Positions 15,171 to 27,794 of a stretch of DNA of 31,005 nt are shown here, piece after piece. Source of the stretch: an uncultured Oscillospiraceae bacterium (lineage in GTDB: Bacteria > Bacillota > Clostridia > Oscillospirales > Oscillospiraceae); the NCBI GenBank assembly GCA_934589155.1, contig CAKTNP010000024.1:1-31005 (forward strand). Reading direction: 5' to 3'. A program made the position numbers and the translations under genes. Position 1 is the stretch's first letter. The number at the start of each line of letters is the position of its first letter. The notes beneath the pieces are model-generated. The model was given only the letters and a program-made list of their open reading frames with translations. It was not told where the DNA came from and made no database searches.

Positions 15171-16429
15171 AGATTTTGGTGGTCGGCGGCGGCGGGCGGG
15201 AGCACGCCATCATCAAGGCCCTGAAAAAAAACTCCAAGGTCACGGAGCTTTTCGCCGCCCCCGGCAACGGCGGCATTGCCAGGGACGCCCAATGCGTCCC
15301 CATCGGGGCTACGGATATTGACGGCCTTATGCGCTTTGCCAAGGAGCAGTCCATTGACTACGCCGTGGTGGCCCCCGACGATCCCCTGGCCCTGGGCGCC
15401 GTGGACCGGCTGAACGACATCGGCGTTCCCTGCTTCGGTCCCCGGCAGAACGCCGCCATTATTGAGAGCAGCAAGGCCTTTTCCAAAAATCTCATGAAGA
15501 AATACGGGATCCCCACGGCCAAGTATGAAATCTTCACAGAAGTGGACAAGGCTCTGTCCTATCTGGACACGGCCCCTATCCCCACGGTGGTCAAGGCCGA
15601 CGGCCTGGCCCTGGGCAAGGGCGTCATCATCGCCCAGACCCGGGAGGAGGCCAAGGCCGCCGTCCGGGACATGATGGAGGGGGGTCTGTTCGGCAAGAGC
15701 GGCTCCACTGTGGTGATTGAAGAATTTCTGGAAGGACCGGAGGTGTCGGTTCTGTCCTTTACCGACGGAGAAACCGTAAAGCCCATGGTATCCTCCATGG
15801 ACCACAAGCGGGCTCTGGACCATGACCAGGGGCTCAACACCGGCGGCATGGGCACCATCGCCCCCAACCCCTACTACACCCCGGAGATCGCGGAGCTCTG
15901 CCGGAAAACCATTTTTGAGCCCACCATCGCCGCCATGGCCAAGGAGGGGCGGCCCTTCCAGGGCTGCCTGTACTTCGGCCTCATGCTGACGAAGGACGGT
16001 CCCAGGGTTATTGAATACAACTGCCGCTTCGGCGACCCGGAGACCCAGGTGGTGCTGCCTCTCATGGAAAGCGACCTGCTTACGGTTATGGAGGCTACCA
16101 CCAACGGCACCCTGGATCGGACCGAGGTAAAGTTCTCCGAAAACAGCGCCTGCTGCGTGGTCACCGCCTCCGGCGGCTATCCCCAGCACTATGAAAAGGG
16201 CAAGGTCATCACCATAACCGAGGAGGCCCGGGAGCACACCTATGTGGCCGGGGCCAAGCTGGAAAACGGGCAGCTTGTGACCTCCGGCGGCCGAGTCTTC
16301 GGCACCACCGCCGTGGCTCCCACTCTGGAAGAGGCGATCCGGGAAGCCTATCGCCTGGCAGACGGTATTCAATTTGAAGGAGCCTATCGCCGCAGCGACA
16401 TCGGAAAACGGGCCCTGGCTGCGAAATAA
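15167..16429 (+). CDS. purD: GAR synthetase PurD
   Basis: A 420-residue ATP-grasp ligase joining glycine to phosphoribosylamine. The N-terminal ILVVGGGGREHAI, the ATP-grasp core with VVKADGLALGKGV, and YNCRFGDPETQ (the metal-site motif) are diagnostic. ATG 15167 follows AAAGGAGG by 8 bases and overlaps the stop of the isomerase fragment. It catalyses step 2, acting directly on the PurF product, although it sits late in the operon. Confidence 0.97.
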   Translation: MKILVVGGGGREHAIIKALKKNSKVTELFAAPGNGGIARDAQCVPIGATDIDGLMRFAKEQSIDYAVVAPDDPLALGAVDRLNDIGVPCFGPRQNAAIIESSKAFSKNLMKKYGIPTAKYEIFTEVDKALSYLDTAPIPTVVKADGLALGKGVIIAQTREEAKAAVRDMMEGGLFGKSGSTVVIEEFLEGPEVSVLSFTDGETVKPMVSSMDHKRALDHDQGLNTGGMGTIAPNPYYTPEIAELCRKTIFEPTIAAMAKEGRPFQGCLYFGLMLTKDGPRVIEYNCRFGDPETQVVLPLMESDLLTVMEATTNGTLDRTEVKFSENSACCVVTASGGYPQHYEKGKVITITEEAREHTYVAGAKLENGQLVTSGGRVFGTTAVAPTLEEAIREAYRLADGIQFEGAYRRSDIGKRALAAK

Positions 16430-16473
16430 TGAATCTTCATCCCCTAAAACTATAAAAACCGGGAGGAACATCC

Positions 16474-19400
16474 ATGGTATATCGTGTTTATGTGGAAAAA
16501 AAGAAGTCTCTGGCCAAGGAGGCCGCCGATCTTCTCACCGAGGTCCGGGATCTGCTCCAGCGGAAAAATCTGACGGGCCTTCGGATCATCAACCGTTACG
16601 ACGTGGAAAACATCGACAAAGACCTGTTTGACGCTGCCGTATCCACCGTGTTCTCGGAGCCCCAGGTAGACAAGGTCTATGAGACCCTGGAGGCCCCCGG
16701 CGCCCGGCTCTTCGCCGTGGAGTATCTGCCCGGTCAGTTCGACCAGCGGGCCGATTCCGCCGCCCAATGTATCCAGATCCTGTCCCAGGGGGAGCGGCCC
16801 ACGGTCCGCACCGCCAAGGTCTACGCCCTGTATGGGGACCTGACCCAGGAGGACGTGGACGCGGTAAAGAAATATGTCATCAACCCGGTGGAGGCCCGGG
16901 AGGCCAGCCTGGATCCCGTCCCCACCCTGAAAATGGAGTATGCCGTCCCCGACCATGTGAAGACGCTGGAGGGCTTCACGGCCCTGTCCCGGGAGGGACT
17001 TCAGGAGCTGCTGAACAGCCTGGGCCTTGCCATGGATCTGGACGACATTGCCTTCTGTCAGGCCTATTTCAAGGACGAAGGCCGGGATCCCACCCTGACG
17101 GAGATCCGGATGATCGACACCTACTGGTCCGATCACTGCCGGCACACCACCTTCCTCACCACCATTGACCGGGCCGAGTTCCAGGATCCCCTGCTGCAAA
17201 AGGCCTTTGAGGACTATCTTTCCGTCCGGAAGGAGCTGGGCCGGACCAAGCCCGTAACCCTCATGGACATCGGTACCCTGGCGGCCAAGTACCTGAATTC
17301 CAAGGGCCTCATGCCCCGGCTGGACGAAAGCGAGGAGATCAACGCCTGCACCATCCGAGTAGACGTTACCGTGGACGGGGAAAAGCAGCCCTGGCTCCTG
17401 CTGTTCAAAAATGAAACCCACAACCATCCCACGGAGATCGAGCCCTTCGGCGGTGCCGCCACCTGCATCGGCGGTGCCATCCGGGATCCCCTGGCCAGCC
17501 GGGCCTATGTCTACGGCGCCATGCGGGTCACGGGAGCCGCCGATCCCTTAAAGCCCGTATCCGAGACCCTGCCCGGCAAGTTGCCCCAGCGGAAGCTGGT
17601 GACCACCGCCGCCGCAGGCTATTCCTCCTACGGCAACCAGATCGGACTGGCCACGGGCATTGTGGATGAAATTTACCACCCGGGCTACGCCGCCAAGCGG
17701 ATGGAAATCGGCGCGGTCATTGCCGCCGTTCCCGAAAAGAATGTCCGCCGGGAGCGTCCCCTGCCCGGAGACCAGGTGATCCTGCTGGGCGGCCGCACCG
17801 GCCGGGACGGCTGCGGCGGTGCCACCGGCTCCTCCAAAAGCCACAACCTCCACTCCCTGGAGACCTGCGGCGCCGAGGTCCAGAAGGGCAACGCCCCCGA
17901 GGAGCGAAAGCTCCAGCGGCTGTTCCGCAACGGAGAAGCCACCCGAATGATCAAGCGCTGCAACGACTTCGGCGCAGGCGGCGTATCCGTGGCCATCGGC
18001 GAGCTGGCAGACGGCCTCATCATCGACCTGAACAAGGTCCCCAAAAAATACGAAGGTCTGGACGGCACGGAGCTGGCCATTTCCGAGTCTCAGGAGCGGA
18101 TGGCCGTGGTGGTGGCCCCGGAGGATGTGGACCGGTTCCTGACCCTGGCCGACCGGGAGAACCTGGAGGCCACGGTGGTGGCATCCGTTACGGAGGAGCC
18201 CCGTCTCGTCATGCACTGGAACGGCAAGGCCATTGTGAACGTGAGCCGGGATTTTCTGAACTCCAACGGTGCCGAAAAGCACATCGTCATCACCCCCGAG
18301 GCCCCCAAGGACTATCATAAGACCGTGTCCGGCGGGTTCCGGGAGAATATGGAGGCGCTGGTCTCCGACCTGAACATGTGTTCCCGCCGGGGCCTGTCCG
18401 AGCGGTTCGACTCCACCATCGGCGCCGGATCCGTGCTCATGCCCTTCGGCGGCAAGTACCAGCAGACCCCGGTCCAGGCCATGGTCCAGAAGATCTCCAC
18501 GGAGCAGGGCCACACCGAGGACTGCTCCCTCATGGCCTGGGGCTACAACCCCTTTATTACGGAAAAAAGCCCCTATCACGGGGCCTATCTGGCCGTGGTG
18601 GAATCCGCCGCCAAGCTGGTGGCCACCGGCGCTTCATTCCGGGACGTGTATCTGACCTTCCAGGAGTATTTTGAGTCGCCCCGCCATGACGGCAAGCGTT
18701 GGGGTCAACCCCTTGCTGCCCTGCTGGGTGCCTTTGAAGCACAGAAGGATCTGGGCATTGCGGCCATCGGCGGCAAGGACTCCATGTCCGGCTCCTTTGA
18801 GGATCTGGACGTGCCCCCCACCCTGGTGTCCTTCGCCGTGACCACGGACACGGTGCCTCACATTGTGCCCAACCACCTGAAGGCCGCCGGGCACAAGCTG
18901 TGCCTGCTGGTGCCGGACTACGACGAGAACGGACTGCCGGTCCCGGCCTCTCAGCTGAAGCTATTCGACGAGGTCACGGAGCTGCTCCGCTCCGGCAAAG
19001 CCGTCACCGCCTACACCCCGGGTCTGGGCGGCCCGGCGGAGGCCATTTTCAAGATGGCCCTGGGCAACGGGCTGGGCGTCCGCTTCGCGGACGGCGTTTC
19101 CCTGGACGCCCTGTTCTCCTACGCCTATGGCGGCTTCGTGCTGGAGCTGGCGGAGGGCAGCGTGGGTACGGTGCTGGGCGAGACCACCGAGGATCAGAAT
19201 TTCACCCGGCAGGGCGAGATTCTCTTCCTGGCGGAGCTGCAGAAAAAGTATGAGGACAGGCTGGAGCCTGTCTATCCCTGCAACATCGCTCCCTCCGAGG
19301 GACCCATGGAGACCTTCTCCTATCACACTGACAAAATCGCCGCTCCCGCCGTGAAAACGGCGAAGCCCCGGGTGTTGATTCCCGTATTCCCCGGCAGCAA

Positions 19401-20160
19401 CTGCGAATACGACTCCGCCAAGGCCGTGGAGGACGCCGGGGCCGAGGCAGAGATCTTCGTGATCCGGAATCTGAGTTCCGACGCCATCCGCCGCAGTGTG
19501 GATGAGTTTGCCGCCAAGCTGGCGGAAAGCCAGGTGGTGTTCATCCCCGGCGGCTTCTCCGGCGGCGACGAGCCCGACGGCTCCGGCAAGTTCATTACCG
19601 CCTTCTTCCGGGCTCCGGCCATTCGTGAGCGGGTAGGCGATCTTCTGAACCGGCGGGACGGCCTGATGCTGGGCATCTGCAACGGTTTCCAGGCTCTCAT
19701 CAAGCTGGGTCTTGTGCCCTACGGCGAGATCCGGGACATGGACGAAAGCTGCCCCACCCTGACCTTCAACACCATTGGCCGGCATCAGAGCCGCCTGGTG
19801 CGGACCCGGGTGGCCTCGAATCTCAGCCCCTGGCTCCGGGGCGTTCAGGTTGGCGATGTACTCACCGTTCCCATTTCCCACGGCGAAGGCCGGTTCCTGG
19901 CTCCTGAGGCTCTGATCCGGGAGCTGGCGGCAAAGGGTCAGATCGCCACCCAGTATGTGGATCTTGGGGACAAGGCCACCGGCGACGTGCACTTCAATCC
20001 CAACGGCTCCCTGTACGCCATTGAGGGCATCACTTCTCCCGACGGCCGGGTGCTGGGCAAGATGGGCCACTCCGAGCGGGTGGGCCGGGGCCTGTACAAA
20101 AACGTCCCCGGGGAATTTGATATGAAACTCTTCCAGTCCGCCGTGCGGTATTTCAAATAA
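16474..20160 (+). CDS. purL: FGAM synthase PurL, single-chain clostridial type
   Basis: A 1228-residue enzyme converting FGAR to FGAM with glutamine and ATP. An N-terminal PurS-like region is followed by the linker signature containing YWSDHCRHTTF (about 217-227). Two AIRS-like ATPase halves follow, including FKNETHNHPTEIEPFGGAATCIGG and GYNPFITEKSPYHG. A C-terminal class I glutaminase begins near VLIPVFPGSNCEYD; its nucleophile is Cys1069 in LGICNGFQ, with the His-x-Glu of SHGEGRF. Because synthetase and glutaminase are fused, no purQ or purS is needed. GGGAGG lies 7 bases before ATG 16474. Last gene of the operon, followed by a terminator. Confidence 0.97.
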   Translation: MVYRVYVEKKKSLAKEAADLLTEVRDLLQRKNLTGLRIINRYDVENIDKDLFDAAVSTVFSEPQVDKVYETLEAPGARLFAVEYLPGQFDQRADSAAQCIQILSQGERPTVRTAKVYALYGDLTQEDVDAVKKYVINPVEAREASLDPVPTLKMEYAVPDHVKTLEGFTALSREGLQELLNSLGLAMDLDDIAFCQAYFKDEGRDPTLTEIRMIDTYWSDHCRHTTFLTTIDRAEFQDPLLQKAFEDYLSVRKELGRTKPVTLMDIGTLAAKYLNSKGLMPRLDESEEINACTIRVDVTVDGEKQPWLLLFKNETHNHPTEIEPFGGAATCIGGAIRDPLASRAYVYGAMRVTGAADPLKPVSETLPGKLPQRKLVTTAAAGYSSYGNQIGLATGIVDEIYHPGYAAKRMEIGAVIAAVPEKNVRRERPLPGDQVILLGGRTGRDGCGGATGSSKSHNLHSLETCGAEVQKGNAPEERKLQRLFRNGEATRMIKRCNDFGAGGVSVAIGELADGLIIDLNKVPKKYEGLDGTELAISESQERMAVVVAPEDVDRFLTLADRENLEATVVASVTEEPRLVMHWNGKAIVNVSRDFLNSNGAEKHIVITPEAPKDYHKTVSGGFRENMEALVSDLNMCSRRGLSERFDSTIGAGSVLMPFGGKYQQTPVQAMVQKISTEQGHTEDCSLMAWGYNPFITEKSPYHGAYLAVVESAAKLVATGASFRDVYLTFQEYFESPRHDGKRWGQPLAALLGAFEAQKDLGIAAIGGKDSMSGSFEDLDVPPTLVSFAVTTDTVPHIVPNHLKAAGHKLCLLVPDYDENGLPVPASQLKLFDEVTELLRSGKAVTAYTPGLGGPAEAIFKMALGNGLGVRFADGVSLDALFSYAYGGFVLELAEGSVGTVLGETTEDQNFTRQGEILFLAELQKKYEDRLEPVYPCNIAPSEGPMETFSYHTDKIAAPAVKTAKPRVLIPVFPGSNCEYDSAKAVEDAGAEAEIFVIRNLSSDAIRRSVDEFAAKLAESQVVFIPGGFSGGDEPDGSGKFITAFFRAPAIRERVGDLLNRRDGLMLGICNGFQALIKLGLVPYGEIRDMDESCPTLTFNTIGRHQSRLVRTRVASNLSPWLRGVQVGDVLTVPISHGEGRFLAPEALIRELAAKGQIATQYVDLGDKATGDVHFNPNGSLYAIEGITSPDGRVLGKMGHSERVGRGLYKNVPGEFDMKLFQSAVRYFK

Positions 20161-20165
20161 GCCTT

Positions 20166-20201
20166 GGCCCCGAACGGCATTGCCATTCGGGGCCCTTTCT
20201 T
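20166..20201 (+). terminator. Terminator of the purine operon
   Basis: GGCCCCGAA (20166-20174) pairs with TTCGGGGCC (20186-20194), with an inner GGCA/TGCC extension, 5 bases after the purL stop. It is followed by CTTTCTT, a modest T-run. Confidence 0.85.
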
Positions 20202-20346
20202 CCGGCAATGCCCCTGTATTGCACGCCGGGCGCCGGGGTACAATGTAGAAAAGGGCCCTTTCGGACATCTGGGCCCAAGTGTGCCAGAACCACACATTTC
20301 ACAAAATCTGTCTGGAGAATTTTCCGAAAATGCCCTTCGGATTCCC

Positions 20347-20375
20347 TTGTAATTTGTCAAAAGGAATGGTATAAT
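20347..20375 (+). promoter_or_regulatory. Promoter of the ATP synthase operon
   Basis: TTGTAA (20347-20352) and a perfect TATAAT (20370-20375) are 17 bases apart, with a TGG extended -10 element immediately before the -10 box. Transcription would start near 20382. The 145 bases between the purL terminator and this promoter hold no gene that I can support. Confidence 0.85.
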
Positions 20376-20430
20376 CATCCGGAAGGTTTTGAGAAGATTA
20401 TCCGTTTTCAGCTGTGCAAAGGGGGATCCT

Positions 20431-20685
20431 ATGAAGTATCTGAAGGATCTTGTCTGGATCACCCAACTGGGAATGTCCGTGGCCATGCCCCTCGCGGGCT
20501 TTGTATTGGGGGCCCTGTGGCTCCGGAACCGGTACCGTTTAGGCGCCTGGATTCTGATTTTGGGCATCGTCCTGGGACTGTACAGCGGCTTCACCGCTTT
20601 TCGTTCCTTTTACCGATACATGGAGCAGAGCCACAAGCCAAAGGATGACAAGCGGCCTCCCGTTTCCTTCCGGGAGCATGATTGA
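20431..20685 (+). CDS. atpZ: AtpZ-like small membrane protein
   Basis: An 84-residue protein with two predicted transmembrane helices (about residues 10-27 and 34-52) and a charged C-terminal tail. This matches the AtpZ/ATPase_gene1 family found at the head of ATP synthase operons. With AtpI it has been linked to Mg2+ transport or c-ring assembly; the role is inferred from position. ATG 20431 is preceded only by a purine-rich GGGGGAT, a modest RBS. An in-frame start at 20389 lies only a few bases after the predicted transcription start and is less likely. Confidence 0.82.
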   Translation: MKYLKDLVWITQLGMSVAMPLAGFVLGALWLRNRYRLGAWILILGIVLGLYSGFTAFRSFYRYMEQSHKPKDDKRPPVSFREHD

Positions 20686-20707
20686 GCCCCCGGAAAGGAG
20701 TCCGTAC

Positions 20708-21115
20708 ATGAAAAAAATGTCTCCGGTCCTGCGGCAGTTTCTGTCCGTGGCCTTGGGAGAGGTGTTTTGCGTGGCCCTGATGATCGGGGTGTACGCTCTG
20801 ATTGGGAAATACAGCACCAAGGTTCTGCTGGGAGCGTTGGTGGGCGGTGTGTTGGCCGTGGTCAACTTTTTCCTGCTCACCGTTGGCGTCAGCAATGCGG
20901 CGGACAAAGCCGAAAACGGTGACCCCAAAGGCGCCCAGAACTTCATTACCCTGTCCTACATCGGACGGATGGCTGTGCTGGCCCTGGTTCTCTTCGGCGC
21001 AGGCAAAAGCGGCCGGTTCGACCTCCTGGCCCTGGTGCTGCCTCTGGTGTTTCCCCGTCCCGTGATCAGCATTTGTGAATTCTTCCGAAAGTTAGGTGAA
21101 AAACGTGGAACTTAA
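20708..21115 (+). CDS. atpI: ATP synthase protein I (AtpI)
   Basis: A 135-residue membrane protein with about four hydrophobic segments, of the ATP-synthase I family that precedes atpB in bacterial atp operons and assists assembly of the c-ring. ATG 20708 has AAAGGAG about 8 bases upstream. Its 3' end overlaps the predicted GTG start of atpB by about 20 bases. Sequence in this family is poorly conserved, so the call rests on length, topology and location. Confidence 0.85.
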   Translation: MKKMSPVLRQFLSVALGEVFCVALMIGVYALIGKYSTKVLLGALVGGVLAVVNFFLLTVGVSNAADKAENGDPKGAQNFITLSYIGRMAVLALVLFGAGKSGRFDLLALVLPLVFPRPVISICEFFRKLGEKRGT

Positions 21116-21998
21116 CATTACCGGTCCCAAAATATACTTTACGATCCCCATTTTAGGCGGGATCCCCATTACCCAGACCACGGTGTCTTCCCTGCTGGTG
21201 ACCATCCTGCTCTGCGTGGCCGGTGCCGTCCTGGGCAAGAAGCTCACCAAACGACCGGGCCGGGCCCAGGTCATGGTAGAAAAAGGCGTATCCACTCTGT
21301 ACTCCTTGGTGGAGGAGACCATGGGCGTTCACAATTCCCATTGGACCCCCTTCATTGGCACCCTGTTCCTGTCCTCTATGCTGGGCAGCTTCATCGGCAT
21401 GACCGGCTTCCTCCGGTCCAGCACCGCGGACCTGAGCACAACGCTCACCTGGGCTGTCATGGTTTCCGTGCTGATCTGGTACAACAGCATCAAGGCCAAC
21501 GGTTTTCTGGGCTGGCTCAAGGGCTTTACGGAGCCCATTGTGGTCATGACCCCCATGAACCTGATCTCCGAGGTGGCCCAGCCCATTTCCATGGCCTTCC
21601 GTCACTTCGGCAACGTGGCAGGCGGCGGCGTCATTACCAGCGTCCTGTACTTAGCCATGTCCGGCCTTTCCTCTCTGCTCATCGGTCTTGTGGCCTCCAA
21701 CGGCGTTGCGGTGTGCATCGCCTCTCTTGTGATCGGCGCCTTTGTTCTTTTCATGGGCTTCCGCAAAAAAAAGATGGGCGGCAAGGTCCTGGGCTATATT
21801 TTCATCGTGGTTGGCCTGTTTGCCCTGTTGGAAGTGCTGGGCGTGGCCACCGGGATCCCCATTCTGGATGTGGGTCTGCCCGCCATTTTGTCCCTGTACT
21901 TTGACGTATTCTCCGGCGTGATCCAGGCCTTTGTGTTCAGTCTTCTGACCATGATCTACGTCAGCAGCGCCTGCCCTGCCCCCGAAGAGGCGGCATAA
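21096..21998 (+). CDS. atpB: ATP synthase subunit a, with an apparent extra transmembrane hairpin
   Basis: A 300-residue membrane stator subunit that forms the ion half-channels against the c-ring. The essential Arg is Arg169 in FRHFGNVAGG, and the C-terminal helix is the usual LSLYFDVFSGVIQAFVFSLLTMIYVS. Most bacterial a subunits are 220-250 residues. Here about 53 residues (roughly 199-252) sit between the SGLSSLLIG segment and IPILDVGLPA, and encode two further hydrophobic helices joined by a basic RKKKMGGK turn. The start is uncertain: GTG 21096 is used and GTG 21105 is possible. Neither has a strong RBS, so translation is probably coupled to atpI. Confidence 0.93.
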   Translation: MKNVELNITGPKIYFTIPILGGIPITQTTVSSLLVTILLCVAGAVLGKKLTKRPGRAQVMVEKGVSTLYSLVEETMGVHNSHWTPFIGTLFLSSMLGSFIGMTGFLRSSTADLSTTLTWAVMVSVLIWYNSIKANGFLGWLKGFTEPIVVMTPMNLISEVAQPISMAFRHFGNVAGGGVITSVLYLAMSGLSSLLIGLVASNGVAVCIASLVIGAFVLFMGFRKKKMGGKVLGYIFIVVGLFALLEVLGVATGIPILDVGLPAILSLYFDVFSGVIQAFVFSLLTMIYVSSACPAPEEAA

Positions 21999-22044
21999 GG
22001 GCACATCAAACTTTGTCCGTTAGGAAATTTTAATATACAAACAC

Positions 22045-22306
<262 letters not shown>

Positions 22307-22344
22307 TCTGCCTTTCGGCAAATCTACGAAAGGAGTGATGGTTT

Positions 22345-22851
22345 TTGGAAGGATTCGAGAGTTTTATTGGCGTTGATTTCTGGACGGCCCTATTTACTCT
22401 GATCAACTTCATCGTCACTTTCCTCATTTTGAAGAAGCTCCTGTTCAAGCCCGTGAAAAAAATGATCGACGAACGCCAGCAGGAGATCGATGATCTCTAC
22501 GCTGACGCCAACGCCGCCAAAAAGCAGGCCCAGGAGCTCCAGGACCAGTATTCCGCCCGTCTGGCCGACGCCGGTCAGGAGGCAAGCCAGCTGATTCAGG
22601 AAGCCAGCCGCACCGCTCAGATCCGGGGCGACGAGATCCTCCGTTCCGCCAAGACCGACGCCCAGGCCATTCTGGACAAGGCCCAGCGGGACATTGCCCT
22701 GGAGAAGAAAAAGGCCATGAACGACATGAAGGATGACATTTCCGGCGTCGCTCTGTCCATTGCGGAAAAGGTCGTGGAAAAGGAGATCAACGAGGAGGAT
22801 CAGCAGAAGCTGATCGCCTCCTTCATCGACAAGCTGGGTGACGCGCAATGA
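22345..22851 (+). CDS. atpF: ATP synthase subunit b
   Basis: A 168-residue peripheral-stalk subunit. One N-terminal membrane helix (about 13-32) is followed by a long Ala/Gln/Glu/Lys-rich coiled coil, including KKMIDERQQEIDD, and a C-terminal segment that meets subunit delta. The predicted start is TTG 22345, 9 bases after AAAGGAG (22329-22335). An ATG at 22338 is out of frame. The stop overlaps the atpH start (ATGA). Confidence 0.95.
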   Translation: MEGFESFIGVDFWTALFTLINFIVTFLILKKLLFKPVKKMIDERQQEIDDLYADANAAKKQAQELQDQYSARLADAGQEASQLIQEASRTAQIRGDEILRSAKTDAQAILDKAQRDIALEKKKAMNDMKDDISGVALSIAEKVVEKEINEEDQQKLIASFIDKLGDAQ

Positions 22852-23387
22852 GTGTGATCGCAAAAAACTACGGCGGCGCTTTGTACAGCCTGGCCTCAGA
22901 CGAGGGCCTGGCCGATCAGATCCTGTCGGAGCTTCAGGTACTGGATGCGGCCTTCGCCGCGGAGCCCCGGTTTCTGTCCCTGCTGTCCAATCCCAGCATT
23001 CCCAAAGAGGAGCGCTGCGGGATAGCGGACGACAGTTTCCGGGATCAAGTCCACCCCTATGTGCTGAACTTCCTGAAGTTGCTGACAGAGCACGGCTATG
23101 CCCACAGCTTCTCCGCCTGCCGGAAGGAATACGTGGACCGCTATAACGAGGCCCACGGGATCCTGCCTGTGCGGGCCGTTACCGCTGTGGAAGTCTCCCC
23201 TGCTCTGAAGGAGCGACTGGAGGCAAAGCTCAGCGCCGTCACGGGCAAGACCGTGGATGTTACCTATACCATTGATCCGGACTGCATCGGCGGTATCCGG
23301 CTGGATATGGACGGCAGCCGTTTGGACGGCACCGTTCGCCGCCGTCTGGACGATCTTCGGGACGCCCTTAAATCAACCGTAGTTTGA
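22848..23387 (+). CDS. atpH: ATP synthase subunit delta
   Basis: A 179-residue protein that links the b stalk to the top of the F1 head. The N-terminal helical bundle begins VIAKNYGGALYSLA, and the C-terminal region has TIDPDCIGGIRLDMDGSRLDGT, the family signature. It overlaps atpF by 4 bases. Confidence 0.95.
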   Translation: MSVIAKNYGGALYSLASDEGLADQILSELQVLDAAFAAEPRFLSLLSNPSIPKEERCGIADDSFRDQVHPYVLNFLKLLTEHGYAHSFSACRKEYVDRYNEAHGILPVRAVTAVEVSPALKERLEAKLSAVTGKTVDVTYTIDPDCIGGIRLDMDGSRLDGTVRRRLDDLRDALKSTVV

Positions 23388-23414
23388 GGATGTCCCCTGA
23401 CCCTTTGGGGATCC
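23388..23414 (+). other. Intercistronic hairpin between atpH and atpA
   Basis: GGATGTCCCC (23388-23397) can pair with GGGGATCC (23407-23414), with two bulged bases, directly after the atpH stop. No T-run follows, so it is not a terminator. It may act as an RNA processing or stability element. Confidence 0.45.
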
Positions 23415-23436
23415 TGAAACAGAAAGCAGGGAAAGC

Positions 23437-24951
<1,515 letters not shown>

Positions 24952-24968
24952 GGAAGGAGTGACGCTGC

Positions 24969-25817
24969 ATGGCCGGTGTATCCTCTAAAGAGATCAAGCT
25001 CCGCATCAAAAGCATGGAGAGCACCAAGCAGATCACCCGCGCCATGGAAATGGTCGCTTCCTCCAAGCTGCGCCATGCTCAGGATCGGGTCCTGCACAGC
25101 CGCCCCTACTTTGAGACCCTGTACAAGACCATTATGGACATCACCGAATCCACCCAGGGCCTGTCCTCCCCCTATCTCACCCATCGGGAGGTCAAGCGGT
25201 CCTGCTATGTGGTCATCGCCGGTGACCGGGGTCTGGCCGGAGGCTACAACAGCAATGTGCTGAAAATGGTCTACGGTGAGATGGCGGGAAAGGACGCCTG
25301 CGTCCTGCCCGTCGGCAAGAAGGCCGTGGAGTTCTTCCGGGCCCGCCAGGTCCCCATGGTCACCGAGGCCTATGCCGAGGCGGCGGAGCTGTCCATCAGC
25401 GACTGTTTTACATTGGCAAAAGCTCTGGCTCGTTCCTATCTCAACGAGGAATTCGACGAGGTGATCCTGGGCTACACCAACTTCGTGTCGGTGCTGTCCC
25501 AGACCCCCTCTACCCTGCGGCTCCTGCCCCTGCTCCATGAGCAGACCTCGGAGCCCATTCGGGAGTCCTCCGCCATCTATGATCCGGATCCACGGACGGT
25601 GTTCGACACCATCATTCCGGAGTATCTGGGAGGCGTAGTCTACGGCGCTCTGTGCGAGTCCGTGGCCAGTGAACTGGCCGCCCGCCGCACCGCCATGGAC
25701 GCCGCCACGAAGAACGCAGAGGATATGATCGAGGACCTGAGCCTGAAGTACAACCGCGCCCGCCAAGGCGCCATTACCCAGGAAATCACGGAGATCGTGG
25801 CAGGCGCGGAAGCCTGA
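24969..25817 (+). CDS. atpG: ATP synthase subunit gamma
   Basis: A 282-residue central rotor shaft. The N-terminal helix (IKLRIKSMESTKQITRAMEMVASSKL) and the C-terminal helix ending the stretch from AMDAATKNAEDMI to QGAITQEITEIV form the coiled coil. The GDRGLAGGYN motif is present in the Rossmann-like middle domain. AAGGAG lies 9 bases before ATG 24969. Confidence 0.97.
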   Translation: MAGVSSKEIKLRIKSMESTKQITRAMEMVASSKLRHAQDRVLHSRPYFETLYKTIMDITESTQGLSSPYLTHREVKRSCYVVIAGDRGLAGGYNSNVLKMVYGEMAGKDACVLPVGKKAVEFFRARQVPMVTEAYAEAAELSISDCFTLAKALARSYLNEEFDEVILGYTNFVSVLSQTPSTLRLLPLLHEQTSEPIRESSAIYDPDPRTVFDTIIPEYLGGVVYGALCESVASELAARRTAMDAATKNAEDMIEDLSLKYNRARQGAITQEITEIVAGAEA

Positions 25818-27724
<1,907 letters not shown>

Positions 27725-27732
27725 ACCGCTTC

Positions 27733-27762
27733 AAAAACAGCCGGTTTTCGCCGGCTGTTTTT
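27733..27762 (+). terminator. Terminator of the ATP synthase operon
   Basis: AAAAACAGCCGG (27733-27744) pairs with CCGGCTGTTTTT (27751-27762) around a 6-base loop, 9 bases after the atpC stop. The structure has an A-run on one side and a T-run on the other, so it may work in both directions. Confidence 0.93.
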
Positions 27763-27794
27763 CTATCATTTCACCAAGGAAAGGAATACATTTT

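Noticed and set aside
20230..20245. TACAAT as a second atp promoter
   Set aside because: No -35 box at acceptable spacing; the TTGTAA/TATAAT pair at 20347-20375 is much better.
20164..20352. Small open frame between purL and the atp promoter
   Set aside because: It begins inside the purL terminator hairpin, has no RBS and ends in the atp promoter; its composition is not protein-like.
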